64,000 bases of DNA, from contig NC_017733.1 of assembly GCF_000259235.1 (NCBI RefSeq), positions 1,488,001 through 1,552,000 on the forward strand. Direction: 5' to 3'. Below are positions 34,526 to 44,744 of the stretch, piece after piece. The stretch comes from Helicobacter pylori_CU (GTDB lineage: Bacteria > Campylobacterota > Campylobacteria > Campylobacterales > Helicobacteraceae). Below the pieces are notes generated by a model. The model did no database searches. It saw only the letters and a list, made by a program, of their open reading frames with translations, and was not told the DNA's origin. Numbering within the stretch: the first letter of the stretch is position 1; the number at the start of each line of letters is the position of its first letter. The position numbers were made by a program, and so were the translations under genes.

Positions 34526-35731
34526 TTATTTTTTTAAAACCCTGATTTTAGCGCTCATTAAATCGTGGTTTAAAGCTTTTTTGATGTTTTCAAATTGGCG
34601 TTTTTTGTTTTTAAGGCTAATGATTTCACTATCCAAATCGCTTAAAATGTTAGCGATAGCGGCTTGTTCGTCTAAATCTTTAGGGACAAAAAAATCAATT
34701 TCTTCAAAAACTTGTTTTGATATTATATAAGTAGCAGTAACTCCTGCTTTTCCTAATAAATATTGTTTATTATTTTCCATCAAATAATAAATAAAATCTG
34801 CATTAAAATCTTTGTTAGGAATAATAGCGTTTATCTGTTGATTACAAGCCCCATTAACTCTTAAAATTGCATTTTTCCCAATACTAGCAATACAAGTAAC
34901 CAAAACACTATTTTTTGGTATCATTCTTATCGTATCCAATCCTTTTTGCGTGATTTTTCGCTCTGAGTTAAAAATATCTTTATTGTCATTTATATCTGTT
35001 GGTGTGATCCAAGAAATTGTTCCATTCCAATACTCGCTAATTTGTGTTAAAGGTGTAGAGCCTGTGATAATAATTCCAAAATCTTTAACTTTTACTCTTT
35101 GCCAATTTTGATTGAAGCCTTTCAAGCGTTTCCTTTGGCTCAATAGTTCAAAGCTTAAAGCTTTTTTAACGCTCTCTTTTTTAAGAATGAGGGCGTCTAA
35201 AGAATAAAGATAACGATCCACATCGCTTAAAATGTTAGCGATAGCGATTTGTTCGTTTAGGGGAGGTAGGGGGATTAGTAAATTTTTAATTTTGTTTGGG
35301 CTAACTTCTAAAAAAGTGCTACCACTTGCCAACTCTAATAATTTATTTTTTAGTGTTAACATTAAATAGTATAAAAATTCATTATTGATCTTTTCTAATG
35401 GTATCAGCGATTGAAAACCTTGATTTGTTGTAGCCACCACTTTAAGAATGGCACAATCTCCAATGCTGGCGCGACTTGTCAATAAAATTGTTCCTATAGG
35501 TAAAAGTTTGGCACTTGACTTTTTTAACCCTAATGGCGTGATTGTTCGCTGACTTTTATAAACATATTTTGTTATGCCTATTTCTGTAGGCGTGAACCAA
35601 TTAATACTGCCATTCCAAAATGATGTTATTTGAGTGCTAGGTGTGCCTCCGCCAATAATCTCGGCAATATCCCCAAGCCTTACTCTTTGCCAATTTGAGG
35701 GCGTTGTCAATGCGTCCATGCGTCCTATCAC
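34526..35731 (-). CDS. hsdS: Type I restriction specificity subunit HsdS
   Basis: The 401-residue subunit has two target recognition domains. Each starts in a similar way (GGGTPST...WNGSINWFTPTEI about 30-50; GSTPLT...WNGTISWITPTDI about 220-245) and is followed by a helical spacer (ANILSDVDRYLYSLDALILK; ANILSDLDSEIISLKNKKRQ). This gives a bipartite recognition sequence. It overlaps hsdM by 4 bases (ATGA), so the two are coupled. The frame is intact, but its partner HsdM is broken here. Confidence 0.92.
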   Translation of the reverse strand: MIGRMDALTTPSNWQRVRLGDIAEIIGGGTPSTQITSFWNGSINWFTPTEIGITKYVYKSQRTITPLGLKKSSAKLLPIGTILLTSRASIGDCAILKVVATTNQGFQSLIPLEKINNEFLYYLMLTLKNKLLELASGSTFLEVSPNKIKNLLIPLPPLNEQIAIANILSDVDRYLYSLDALILKKESVKKALSFELLSQRKRLKGFNQNWQRVKVKDFGIIITGSTPLTQISEYWNGTISWITPTDINDNKDIFNSERKITQKGLDTIRMIPKNSVLVTCIASIGKNAILRVNGACNQQINAIIPNKDFNADFIYYLMENNKQYLLGKAGVTATYIISKQVFEEIDFFVPKDLDEQAAIANILSDLDSEIISLKNKKRQFENIKKALNHDLMSAKIRVLKK

Positions 35732-38194
35732 CCCATTAGCCCCAAATCTTTCAAATGCTCTAAAACTTTTGATTCGCTCTCTTTGACTTCTTTGTCTAAT
35801 TCTAACAAGCTGTTAGAATAGCTTGAAATGATTTCATTAAGAGCGCTAGCAAAAGCGTTGATGCGTTTTTGGATCTTGTTTTCTAGGGCGTTTTTCAAGC
35901 TGTTGAGCCATTTGTCTTTGATGATGAGATCTTTAATTTCATTGATTTCAAGGTTTTTATACTGGTGGAACGCTTTTAATTCCAGCTCCTCATAAGCTTT
36001 ATTTTTCACTTTTAGCGCCTTGTTTTTAGCTTCTAGCCATTCTAAAGCGGTTTTTAGGATTTGTTTATCTTCTGGGTCTGTGGCGTTTTTTAGCTCTTTT
36101 TTCAAAACGCTTTCGTTGATTTTCAATCCATCAAAAAGCCCCTCTTCGTTAGAATGCTCTTCTATAAATTCTTCAAAATTAGCCTCTTTTTCATTGAGGG
36201 CGTTTTCTAATTCTTCTAATTCTTTCGCTTCTTTTTCAAAAAAGCGTTGTTTGATTAAATGTTTAGGGATTAGATCGCTTTTGTAGTAGGTTTTTTGAAT
36301 GACAAAATCCGGCTCCTCTAAATAATTGGCTTTTTTGTTTTTGTCTTTTAGGGGGGTTAATTTTCTCAATTCTTTAGCGCTTATAAAGCCATTGAATGAG
36401 ATGAGGAACCAATCGTCTTGCAAGACTTCGTTATAGTAATCTTTGAAGAGCTGATACACGCCGTATTTGTCTAAAATTCCCACTTTTTCAAATTCTTTTA
36501 AAACCTTTGAGCAAACGCTTTCTATGAGGGTTTTTGGGTTAAAACCTGGCTCTAAATCATTAAAAGTTTCAAATAAATTCAAGCTTTCAAAAGCGCTCAA
36601 AACAGAAGCGTGGAAGGTTTGGTATTCTAGGCTTTGAGTGATTAATTCTTTGATGTTTTCGCATTCTGTTTTTAAAGCGTAATAACCCTCTTTATCGCTC
36701 TTTTTAAACAGCGTGTTTTTAAGCTCTTTAAAAACTTGAAAATAAGGGGCGTAGGCTTTTATTTCGTTTTTGGGCAAATAACTGGCCTTGTGGCTGTTGA
36801 TTAAAGCGAACAAGTCTTTTTCCAATTCTTGCTTGGCGGCAATGTAGCGCGGGATATTCAAGTTATAGTCGTTAGCGCTGATTTCTTCTAGGCTTACCAT
36901 TTTGGAATAATAAGGGATTTCTTTGTAAGCGTTAAAAGTGTCTATCATTTTTTGGACATCTTGCTCCCTCAAGCGGTTTTTATTGCCGTCTTTTTTAAAA
37001 TCCTTGCTCGCATCGATCACAAAAACGCCCTTTCTGGCATGCGCGTTTTCTTTGTCTAAAACGATCACGCATGCAGGAATGGAAGTGCCATAAAAAAGGT
37101 TAGGGGCTAGGCCTATCACGCCTTTAATATAGCCTTTTAATAAAAGATTTTTTCTAATCACTCCCTCAGCGTTCCCCCTAAATAGCACCCCATGGGGTAA
37201 AATCACTGCCCCTTTGCCTGTGTTTTTTAAGGATTTGATGATGTGGAGCAAAAAAGCGAAATCGCCGTTTTTTTCAGGGGGTGTGCCGTCTTCAAAACGA
37301 TTGAAGCTATCGTTAATGACTTGCTTGCTTTTGGGGTCTATGCTCAGCCCATCAGTCCAGTTTTTCAGGCTAAAGGGAGGGTTAGCCACGACATAGTCAA
37401 AGGTTTTTAGCATGCCATTTTCAGTAGTAAAAAGGGGGTTAGAAAGGGTGCTAGAACCCCCTTTAGCAATATCAGCATCAGCGCTATTTGTGTAAGATCA
37501 TATTCATTTTACAAAGGGCTGTGGTGGAAATGTCTTTTTCTTGACCATAGATAGTTAAACCTTTTTCACCGGCCAAACTAGAAGCTTTTAATAATAACGA
37601 ACCGCTCCCGCAAGTGGGATCATAGATGCTTTTATCCTGTCTGGTGTTTTCATCAATGCCAAGCAAAAGGGACAATAAAAGCGAAACTTCGCTAGGGGTG
37701 TAAAACTGCCCTTTGGATTTACCGGACTCGCTGGCGAAATGGCGCATTAAATATTCGTAAGCATCACCCAACAAATCATCGTCTAAAGCCCCATGCGCGC
37801 CCAAACTCAAATCCGCAAAGATTTTAACCAAATTAGAAAGGGTGTCAATCATCGCCTTACCCTCGCCTAGCTTAGTGTTATCGTTAAAATCCACGCTGTC
37901 AATCACGCCTTTTAAATCGTTTCGCTCTGCGATCTTGGCGATGATTTTATTGAGCTTGTCGCCTATTTCCTTATCGCCCTCTAAAGCGAGAATGTCTTCA
38001 TAAAAACACCCTTGTGGCACTTCTATTTCACTATCAGCATTGTTTTTAGCGTCATTTCTGGCTTTATCGCTGATGTATTTTAAAAAAAGCAGGTTCAAAA
38101 CATAGTTTTTATACTCGCTCGCATCCATTCCGCCCCTTAAACTATCCGCTCCAGCCCATAAAGAGCTATACAATTCGCTTTTTTTGATCGCCAT
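35728..38194 (-). pseudogene. hsdM: Type I methyltransferase HsdM, frameshifted
   Basis: The N-terminal part (from 38194) has the HsdM helical domain and AdoMet site DPTCGSGSLLLK (about 192), then stops at TAG 37484-37486 after MNMILHK. In the next frame the sequence continues without interruption as NSADADIAKGGSSTLSNPLF and on to NPPFS, the catalytic motif, and a full C-terminus to 35728. Removing one base of the A run at 37487-37489 restores a chain of about 820 residues, the normal length. The type I system would lack a methylase as sequenced. A sequencing error remains possible. The downstream ATG at 37413 could give only a catalytic-motif fragment. Confidence 0.85.
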
Positions 38195-38260
38195 TTTAAC
38201 CGCCCTATTTTGTTTTTAGGATTATAATATAAAGCGGTAAAAAGCGTTCTTAAGGGGTTT

Positions 38261-41239
38261 ATGATGAAAACAGAAAAAGAAGTTCAAAAACAAGTCATAG
38301 AAACTTTTAAAGCAATGGGCTATGCGTATTTAGGGGATTTAACAAAGAGCGATAATGAAAACATTAATAAAGAAAGCCTAAAAGCATGGCTAATTAAAAG
38401 TCAAAAAATTGAGCCTGAAAGGTGGCATAAAATTGAGCATAAAATCAATGATGCTTTAAAAAACGACTTATACGAAGCGAATCAAAAATTTTACGATCTT
38501 TTGATTTATGGCGTGGGAACTAAAATAAGCCAGAATGAAAACACTCAAACGACTTATCTCATTGATTGGAAAGATATTTCTAAGAATGAATTTAGCGTGG
38601 CTGAAGAAGTGAGCGTTAAAGGGCCAAACGCAAAGCGGCCGGACATAGTGCTTTACGTTAATGGGATCGCTTTAGGGGTGCTAGAATTAAAAAAATCCAG
38701 CGTGAGCGTAGAAAGCGGTATCAGGCAAAATTTAGACAACCAAAAGAAAGAGTTTATTAGAGATTTTTTTAAAACGATCCAATTGGTTATGGCGGGCAAT
38801 GAAAGTCAAGGGCTAAGATATGGCGTCATAGAAACTAAAGAAAAACACTACCTTTCTTGGAAAGAAGAGGGCGTTTTAAAAAATTTGTTTGAGACGATTG
38901 AATGCTTTTTAAAGAAAAAAAGGTTTTTAGAATTTATCCATGATTTTTTGATTTTTGATAAGGGGCAAAAGAAATGCGCCCGGTTCCACCAGTATTTTGC
39001 AATTAAAAAAACGCAAGAATTTATCCAAAGAAAGGAAGGGGGGATTATCTGGCACACGCAAGGCAGCGGTAAGAGCCTTACTATGGTGTGGCTTACTCAA
39101 TGGCTAAGAAGGAATAAACAACAAGCGAGGGTTTTAATCGTTACAGACAGGAGGGAATTAGACGCTCAAATTCAAGGCGTGTTTTTGGGAATAGGCGAGA
39201 CTATTTATCGCGCAGACAGCAAGAAGGATTTGTTGAGCGTGCTGTTTGAAAATAAGAAATCTTTGGTTAGCTCGCTTGTCCATAAATTTGATGACAACGA
39301 CTTAGAAGATTTAAAAAAACAACCTGTTTTAAAGGAATGGGTTGTTTTAGTGGATGAATGCCACAGAACCCAAAGCGGCAAATTGCACAAAGCCATGAAA
39401 AGCCTGCTCCCTAATGCGATTTTTATCGCCTTTAGCGGCACGCCTTTATTGAAACAAGATAAAAAGACAAGCCAGGAAGTGTTTGGGAACTATATCCATT
39501 GCTATAAATTTAATGAAGCCGTTAGCGATAGGGTGGTGCTGGATTTAAATTATGAAGCCAGGAGCGTGGATCAATATGTCAGCAACCCTGAAAAGCTGGA
39601 TGAATATTTTGAATTAAAAACCCAAGGCTTGAATGAGACGGCTAAAACAGAGCTTAAAAAGAAATGGGTTAATTTGCAAAAAGTTTTTTCCACTAAAGAC
39701 AGATTAGCTCGCATTGTACAAGATATTGTATTGGATATGGCAAAACTCCCACGATTGAGAAATGAAAAGGGGAATGCCATGCTGGTGGCTGAAAGCGTGT
39801 ATAACGCATGCCGGTATTTTGAACTCTTTTTAGAAACAGAATTAAAGGATAAGGTGGCTGTGATCACAAGCTATGAACCCAATATCGCTGATCTTAAAGA
39901 TTGCGGGAGCGATGAGAGCGAAGAGAGTTATCAATACCGCATTTATTGCAAAATGCTGCAAAACTTTTTTAATGAAAAAGATGAGAAAAAAGCCCTCAAT
40001 AAAATTAAAGAGTTTGAAGAAAAAGTTAAAGAGCGTTTTATTAATGAGCCTAATAGAATGAAGCTGTTGATCGTGGTGGATAAGCTATTGACCGGTTTTG
40101 ATGCGCCAAGCCTCACTTATTTATATATTGATAAGAAAATGCAAGATCATGGGCTTTTTCAAGCGGTGTGCAGGGTGAATAGATTAGATAGCGAAGATAA
40201 GGATTTTGGCTGTATCATAGACTATAAGGATTTGTTTGATAGCCTACAAGAAGCACACAGCGATTACACTAATAAAGCGTTTGAAAACTATGAAAGAGAA
40301 GACATTCAAGGGCTTATCTCTGACAAAGCCCAAAAGATTAAGAAAAAATTAGAAGAAACTAGAGATCAGTTAAAATCGCTTTGCGAAAGCGTGAAAGAGC
40401 CAAAAGATGAAATGGATTATATCGCTTATTTTTGCGGGAGCGATTTAGAAAAAAACGCTCAAAAAAGGCGGTTGTTTTACCAGCTTGTTGGCGCGTTTTT
40501 AAGAATGTTTGTGGAATTGAATAACTTAGAAAAGCCCATTTATTCTAAAGAAGAAATGCAACCAATCAAACAAGAAGCGGGATTTTATAGGCATTTACAA
40601 AAAGCGGTTGGCTTGAGTAGTGGGGATAGCGTGGATTTAAAAAGCTATAGCGAAGAGATGCGCCGGATCTTAGACGCTTACATTAAAGCCACGGATAGCG
40701 AGACGCTAATCCAAATAGAAGATCAAGGGTTGTGCGAAGTTTTAGTCCAAATGAATGTTAATGATTTTAATAAGGCGTTATCTCAAGTATTTAAAAATGA
40801 AAGCTCTATGGCAGAAAGCATCGCTAATAACACCAGAAAACGCATTATAGAAAAAGAAGCGAGCGATCCTAAGTATTACGAAAAATTATCTTCGCTTTTA
40901 AACGATTTGATTCTCCAGTTTAGGGAAAAGAAATTAACCTATTTAGAATACTTGCAACAAATCCAACATTTAGCCAAAAAAGTTATCCATAAAGAAGATA
41001 GAAATTACCCTAAAAAGATCAACACTAACGCTTTAAAAACTCTCTATGATAATTTAGATCAAAATGAACCATTAGCTTTAAAAATAGACGCATGCATAAG
41101 GGGTAATAAAAAAGATGGTTGGGTGGGGCATAATCAAAAAGAAAAAAACCTTAAAATCGCTTTAAGAAAAATCATAAACGATAAGGTTTTGTTAGAAAAT
41201 GCCTTTAATTTAGCCAAACACATAAAGGAGTATCATTAA
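38261..41239 (+). CDS. hsdR: Type I restriction subunit HsdR
   Basis: The 992-residue subunit has an N-terminal PD-(D/E)xK nuclease (D128, E142-x-K144), a superfamily 2 translocase with Walker A HTQGSGKSLT (about 268), DECH (about 366, VLVDECHRTQ) and SGTPLL (about 393), and motif VI-like QAVCRVNRLD (about 640). It cuts unmethylated DNA only when bound to HsdM2S. It is divergent from hsdM, with a 66-base spacer. The frame is intact. The YgjP-like gene overlaps its stop (TAATG). Confidence 0.94.
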   Translation: MMKTEKEVQKQVIETFKAMGYAYLGDLTKSDNENINKESLKAWLIKSQKIEPERWHKIEHKINDALKNDLYEANQKFYDLLIYGVGTKISQNENTQTTYLIDWKDISKNEFSVAEEVSVKGPNAKRPDIVLYVNGIALGVLELKKSSVSVESGIRQNLDNQKKEFIRDFFKTIQLVMAGNESQGLRYGVIETKEKHYLSWKEEGVLKNLFETIECFLKKKRFLEFIHDFLIFDKGQKKCARFHQYFAIKKTQEFIQRKEGGIIWHTQGSGKSLTMVWLTQWLRRNKQQARVLIVTDRRELDAQIQGVFLGIGETIYRADSKKDLLSVLFENKKSLVSSLVHKFDDNDLEDLKKQPVLKEWVVLVDECHRTQSGKLHKAMKSLLPNAIFIAFSGTPLLKQDKKTSQEVFGNYIHCYKFNEAVSDRVVLDLNYEARSVDQYVSNPEKLDEYFELKTQGLNETAKTELKKKWVNLQKVFSTKDRLARIVQDIVLDMAKLPRLRNEKGNAMLVAESVYNACRYFELFLETELKDKVAVITSYEPNIADLKDCGSDESEESYQYRIYCKMLQNFFNEKDEKKALNKIKEFEEKVKERFINEPNRMKLLIVVDKLLTGFDAPSLTYLYIDKKMQDHGLFQAVCRVNRLDSEDKDFGCIIDYKDLFDSLQEAHSDYTNKAFENYEREDIQGLISDKAQKIKKKLEETRDQLKSLCESVKEPKDEMDYIAYFCGSDLEKNAQKRRLFYQLVGAFLRMFVELNNLEKPIYSKEEMQPIKQEAGFYRHLQKAVGLSSGDSVDLKSYSEEMRRILDAYIKATDSETLIQIEDQGLCEVLVQMNVNDFNKALSQVFKNESSMAESIANNTRKRIIEKEASDPKYYEKLSSLLNDLILQFREKKLTYLEYLQQIQHLAKKVIHKEDRNYPKKINTNALKTLYDNLDQNEPLALKIDACIRGNKKDGWVGHNQKEKNLKIALRKIINDKVLLENAFNLAKHIKEYH

Positions 41240-41946
41240 TGAACGCTTATTGTTTGACTTTAAATAATACCAACATCGCTATAGAAAAAAAGGATATTAA
41301 GCATTTACACATTAGCGTTTGCCCACCTGATGGCTCTGTGCGTGTGTCTTGCCCCCTAGCTTTAAACGATGAGAGCCTTAGGTTTTCTTTGATTAAAAGA
41401 CTCCCTTGGATAAAAGAACAGCAACAAAATTTTTTAAACCAAAACAGACAAAGCCAAAGAGAAATGCTAGAGAGAGAAAGCCATTATCTTTTTGGGAAAC
41501 GCTATTTGTTAAAGATTGAACACACTATAAAAAAACACTTCGTCCTCCAAAGCCCTAAATATTTAATCTTGCATGTCCATCAAAAGACAAGCTTAGAAAA
41601 CCGCTTAAAAGTGTTAGAAAACTATTACAGACAAGTTTTGAGAGAAAAAATACAAACCTATATCAACCAATACGAAAAGATTTTAAACGAAAGCATACAA
41701 AGCTTTAGAATCCAAAAAATGAAACGGATATGGGGGAGTTGTAATATTGCTAAACGCACCCTACTTTTTAATTTGGAATTGGCTAAAGCGCCTAGTGAGG
41801 GCATTGAATATGTGGTTGTGCATGAATTATTGCATTTAAAAGCACGCCACCATAACGAATATTTTAGGGATTTGCTGAGTTTGTATTTGCCTAATTGGCA
41901 AAGGGCTAAGGCCAGCCTCAAAGAAACTTATTTGGAGCGCTCTTAA
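41239..41946 (+). CDS. YgjP-like (DUF45) zinc metallopeptidase
   Basis: The 235-residue protein has HELLHLKARHH (H195, E196, H199, with His 204/205 as a third ligand), the HExxH zinc site of the YgjP/WLM/SprT-like family, and the family's preceding WGSCN segment (about 169, MKRIWGSCNIAKRTL). It overlaps the hsdR stop, so it belongs to the restriction transcription unit; such proteases often sit beside type I R-M genes. No signal peptide is visible, so it should be cytosolic. The substrate is unknown. Confidence 0.85.
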   Translation: MNAYCLTLNNTNIAIEKKDIKHLHISVCPPDGSVRVSCPLALNDESLRFSLIKRLPWIKEQQQNFLNQNRQSQREMLERESHYLFGKRYLLKIEHTIKKHFVLQSPKYLILHVHQKTSLENRLKVLENYYRQVLREKIQTYINQYEKILNESIQSFRIQKMKRIWGSCNIAKRTLLFNLELAKAPSEGIEYVVVHELLHLKARHHNEYFRDLLSLYLPNWQRAKASLKETYLERS

Positions 41947-42014
41947 ATGAATGCTCCACAATATTAGTGAAACTGCTAAGCGGCTAATTTGAGCGGCTCA
42001 TCATAGCGCAACAA

Positions 42015-42024
42015 CCCCCCCCCC
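42015..42024. repeat. C10 homopolymer between ygjP-like gene and fecA3
   Basis: Ten C are followed by six T, 14 bases beyond the fecA3 stop. Tracts of this length vary by slippage in H. pylori. It lies outside any gene seen here, in the 3' regions of two converging genes. Confidence 0.8.
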
Positions 42025-42037
42025 TTTTTTAAAGCCT

Positions 42038-44563
42038 TTAGAAAGTGTAGTTCAAATACGCTGTAACCGATCTTCCAGGCGCGGGTTGCAAGCCTGCAGG
42101 GCTAGAGCCAATCCCTGTAAAATAATACTTCATGTTAAAGATATTATTGATTTGCAAGCTTCCTGTAACTCTGTGTCTCCCATTTTCCCAGAAAATTTGG
42201 CTCACTTGGATATTCCACACCCAATACCAAGGCAAGAGCCCTTCATGTTGGGTCATACACCAAGCTTCGCATTGATAACCGCTATTAAGAACGCTTTCAT
42301 AGTTGTTCCCCCCACTATAATATTGCATCCCATAATAGCCTCCTGCTGCGCTGTTGCTAATCCCGCTATAAGCGCGGCTGTAAAAATAGCTAGAAATACC
42401 AATGGTGGTTTTACGCCAATTGTAGCGAGCGTCAAAAATGAACTGGAAAGGGCTTACAAATGGGAAATGCTTGTTATAGCTTGTCCCTTTTAGCACATCC
42501 CCGTTCAAGTCTGTCAAAGGGCCATGGCTAGTTACACGAGTGTCAATGTAGTTGAAAGCGGCATGGAATTGCAACCCTCTAATAGGCCTGTAATACAATT
42601 CTAGCTCCACGCCTTGAGAATAGCCATTAATGGGGCGCACATTACCCTTCATGGGACCGCTTGTATAGACTGAATACTGCCCGGTGGCAAAATCGCGCGC
42701 CCAAATCCTGAAGTAGTCTGCATTGAAGCTGAATTTATCCTTATAGGTGTAGCGTGCTCCTGCTTCCACCGTGTCAAAGTGTTGGGTAAAATACTCCGCT
42801 CCTCCATAGCTCAAAACGTCTAATTGAGGCGGGACAAAAGAGCGTTGGTAGTTGAAGTAGGTAAGCACATTGTGATCGCCTTGCACAGGGATAAAGCCAA
42901 TGTTGGTTGAGGGCATCCAATTGTTCATGTGCTTGATTTTTCTTAAATCCTTCTCAGGGATTTGCACCCAATTAGCCGCATTTTCGTTGTTGTATTGCAC
43001 AAAAGCGTAGCGCAAACCAGGCACGATGAAAAAGCGCCCATCCCAAGCTTCAATGCGATCGCTCAAATAGACTGCCGTGTAATTGTTACGCCAGTTATTC
43101 CAGTTTCTATAAACGCCATGCTTGATGTGGGGTTTCCAACCGCTCATCACGTTAGCACCCTCACACAAGAAGCCTGCCCCCTCACCGCTCGTTTTGGTGG
43201 CGCATTCATTGGTGTTTAAGTATTGGCGCTGTAAAAAAGTGGTGGTCATGAAACGCAAGCCCATGATAAAGGTTTGCTTGACTTTCCCGGTATTGACGAT
43301 CAAATTCACTTTAGGCTCAAAAGCGTTGTTAATGGAGCGCACAGGGTTTTCTACTTCTGCCCAGCCATTGTAGTTGGTGGCATAATAAGGCACAGCCAAG
43401 TTGTACCCTGCCGGAAGTCCTGCCGCCCTGCATACCGCTTCGCTAAAACAAGTAACCATGTTAGCGCTATTGTAGCTAGAACTCACCTGAAAGTCCCTAG
43501 TCATCAACTGCCCATAGTAGGTGAAGCTAAAAGTCCCGCCCACTCTGTCTAAATCCCCGAAGCGGTTTTCATACACAGCCCCAAAGCGTTGTGAACGTCC
43601 GCCTTTTTGGTTTAAGGGGCGCAAATTAGCGAAGCGGTTTATTTTGTAATCTTGCTCGCTGAGTGATCCCGGTTGAGCGATAGCAAAATCGTAGTATTGG
43701 TAATAGGCTTTAATCCCATTGCTTTCATTGATGTCATAGATCCCATCTAGCCAATAGTTTGAAATATTAGAGGGGCTATTGTCCCTAAAGCCTTGTCCTC
43801 TAACCCAGTTAGCTTGCGCTTGGATACCCACATGCTTATTAATCATCCCTCCACTCCTCACGTAAGTGTTATAGAGGAGATTGTTGCCTAAAGACTTGAT
43901 AAAAGAAGGATCGCCGGTTTTATCAGGGGGAGCGGCAAACCCGGCGTTTCTAGCCTTAGCCCAATAAGTGATCCTTTCAGTCGCTTGGTTTTCCCATTGA
44001 GTAGGGATAGGTTTAGTGATGATATTGACAATACCCCCATAAGTGTTAGGCCCATATTGCACGCTGCCTCCACCTTTAATCACGTCAATGCGATCAATGG
44101 CTTGAAAGGTAACAGGGAAAATGTCTAGCTCAATGTGAGCGTAGGGGGCCATATAAACAGGAATACCATTAACTAACATGAGCGTCGCATCGCTATGCCC
44201 TGAACCTCCAGCTCCAAAGCCACGGATTTGGATAGTGGGCATAGCTCCTACGCCTGTGGCATTCCTAATTTGCAGACCGGGGACATTCTGTAAAGCTTCT
44301 TCAATGCTTTGGTTAGCTTGTTGGGTGAGCGCTTTATTAGAGATCACCGTGCGGCTTCCTGTGTATTTTTTCACTTCTTCATCTTGCCAACTCTTAGGCG
44401 CGGTAATCCCGCTATAACCCAAATTGACCTGCCCAGAATAATCAGATCTATCCTTTTTCCCGGAAGTAGAAACCTTGCCCAAAGTGTAGTCTTTTTCCTT
44501 AGCGAACAAAGACTCTTGGCAAATCAAACTAGCAGTTAAAGCCAACAGAACTTTTTTATGCAA
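42038..44563 (-). CDS. fecA3: TonB-dependent receptor FecA3 (nickel/metal)
   Basis: The TTG at 44563 follows AAGGAG by 6 bases and gives MHKKVLLALTASLICQESLFA as a clean signal peptide. An earlier ATG at 44614 would add 17 residues before it and lacks a site. The mature protein (841 codons in all) has a plug (PGLQIRNATGV, IQIRGFGAGG, IDVIKGGGSVQYGPNTYGG) and a barrel ending in VTAYLNYTF. FecA3 is reported to be repressed by NikR with nickel. Its upstream DNA has an inverted repeat and a T17 run. It works with TonB/ExbBD at the outer membrane; the carried ligand may be a nickel complex. Confidence 0.88.
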   Translation of the reverse strand: MHKKVLLALTASLICQESLFAKEKDYTLGKVSTSGKKDRSDYSGQVNLGYSGITAPKSWQDEEVKKYTGSRTVISNKALTQQANQSIEEALQNVPGLQIRNATGVGAMPTIQIRGFGAGGSGHSDATLMLVNGIPVYMAPYAHIELDIFPVTFQAIDRIDVIKGGGSVQYGPNTYGGIVNIITKPIPTQWENQATERITYWAKARNAGFAAPPDKTGDPSFIKSLGNNLLYNTYVRSGGMINKHVGIQAQANWVRGQGFRDNSPSNISNYWLDGIYDINESNGIKAYYQYYDFAIAQPGSLSEQDYKINRFANLRPLNQKGGRSQRFGAVYENRFGDLDRVGGTFSFTYYGQLMTRDFQVSSSYNSANMVTCFSEAVCRAAGLPAGYNLAVPYYATNYNGWAEVENPVRSINNAFEPKVNLIVNTGKVKQTFIMGLRFMTTTFLQRQYLNTNECATKTSGEGAGFLCEGANVMSGWKPHIKHGVYRNWNNWRNNYTAVYLSDRIEAWDGRFFIVPGLRYAFVQYNNENAANWVQIPEKDLRKIKHMNNWMPSTNIGFIPVQGDHNVLTYFNYQRSFVPPQLDVLSYGGAEYFTQHFDTVEAGARYTYKDKFSFNADYFRIWARDFATGQYSVYTSGPMKGNVRPINGYSQGVELELYYRPIRGLQFHAAFNYIDTRVTSHGPLTDLNGDVLKGTSYNKHFPFVSPFQFIFDARYNWRKTTIGISSYFYSRAYSGISNSAAGGYYGMQYYSGGNNYESVLNSGYQCEAWCMTQHEGLLPWYWVWNIQVSQIFWENGRHRVTGSLQINNIFNMKYYFTGIGSSPAGLQPAPGRSVTAYLNYTF

Positions 44564-44640
44564 CACAAACTCCTTAATGTTTTGAGAGATTAAAAAATGA
44601 TTTAAACTTTTCAAGTAAAATCACACCAATAACGAACGCC

Positions 44641-44672
44641 TATTAAGTAATAAAAACAAAAAAAACTTAATA
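44641..44672. promoter_or_regulatory. Candidate operator before fecA3
   Basis: TATTAAG (44641-44647) and CTTAATA (44666-44672) form a perfect 7-base inverted repeat with an 18-base spacer, about 80 bases upstream of the fecA3 start. FecA3 is NikR-controlled, so this AT-rich palindrome is a candidate site, with non-standard spacing. Confidence 0.35.
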
Positions 44673-44727
44673 ATGCACGGAATTTTATCATAAAAATTCT
44701 TAAAATTTTATTAATCTCATGAAAATC

Positions 44728-44744
44728 TTTTTTTTTTTTTTTTT
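44728..44744. repeat. T17 homopolymer upstream of fecA3
   Basis: Seventeen T (A17 in the direction of fecA3) lie about 165 bases before the chosen start. The remainder of 44615-45106 holds no gene; it contains this tract, the inverted repeat at 44641 and the stem-loop at 44998. Confidence 0.85.

Noticed and set aside
42086..44539. Several long plus-strand frames inside fecA3
   Set aside because: They are shadows of a well-supported TonB receptor on the other strand and have basic, repetitive, unlikely compositions.
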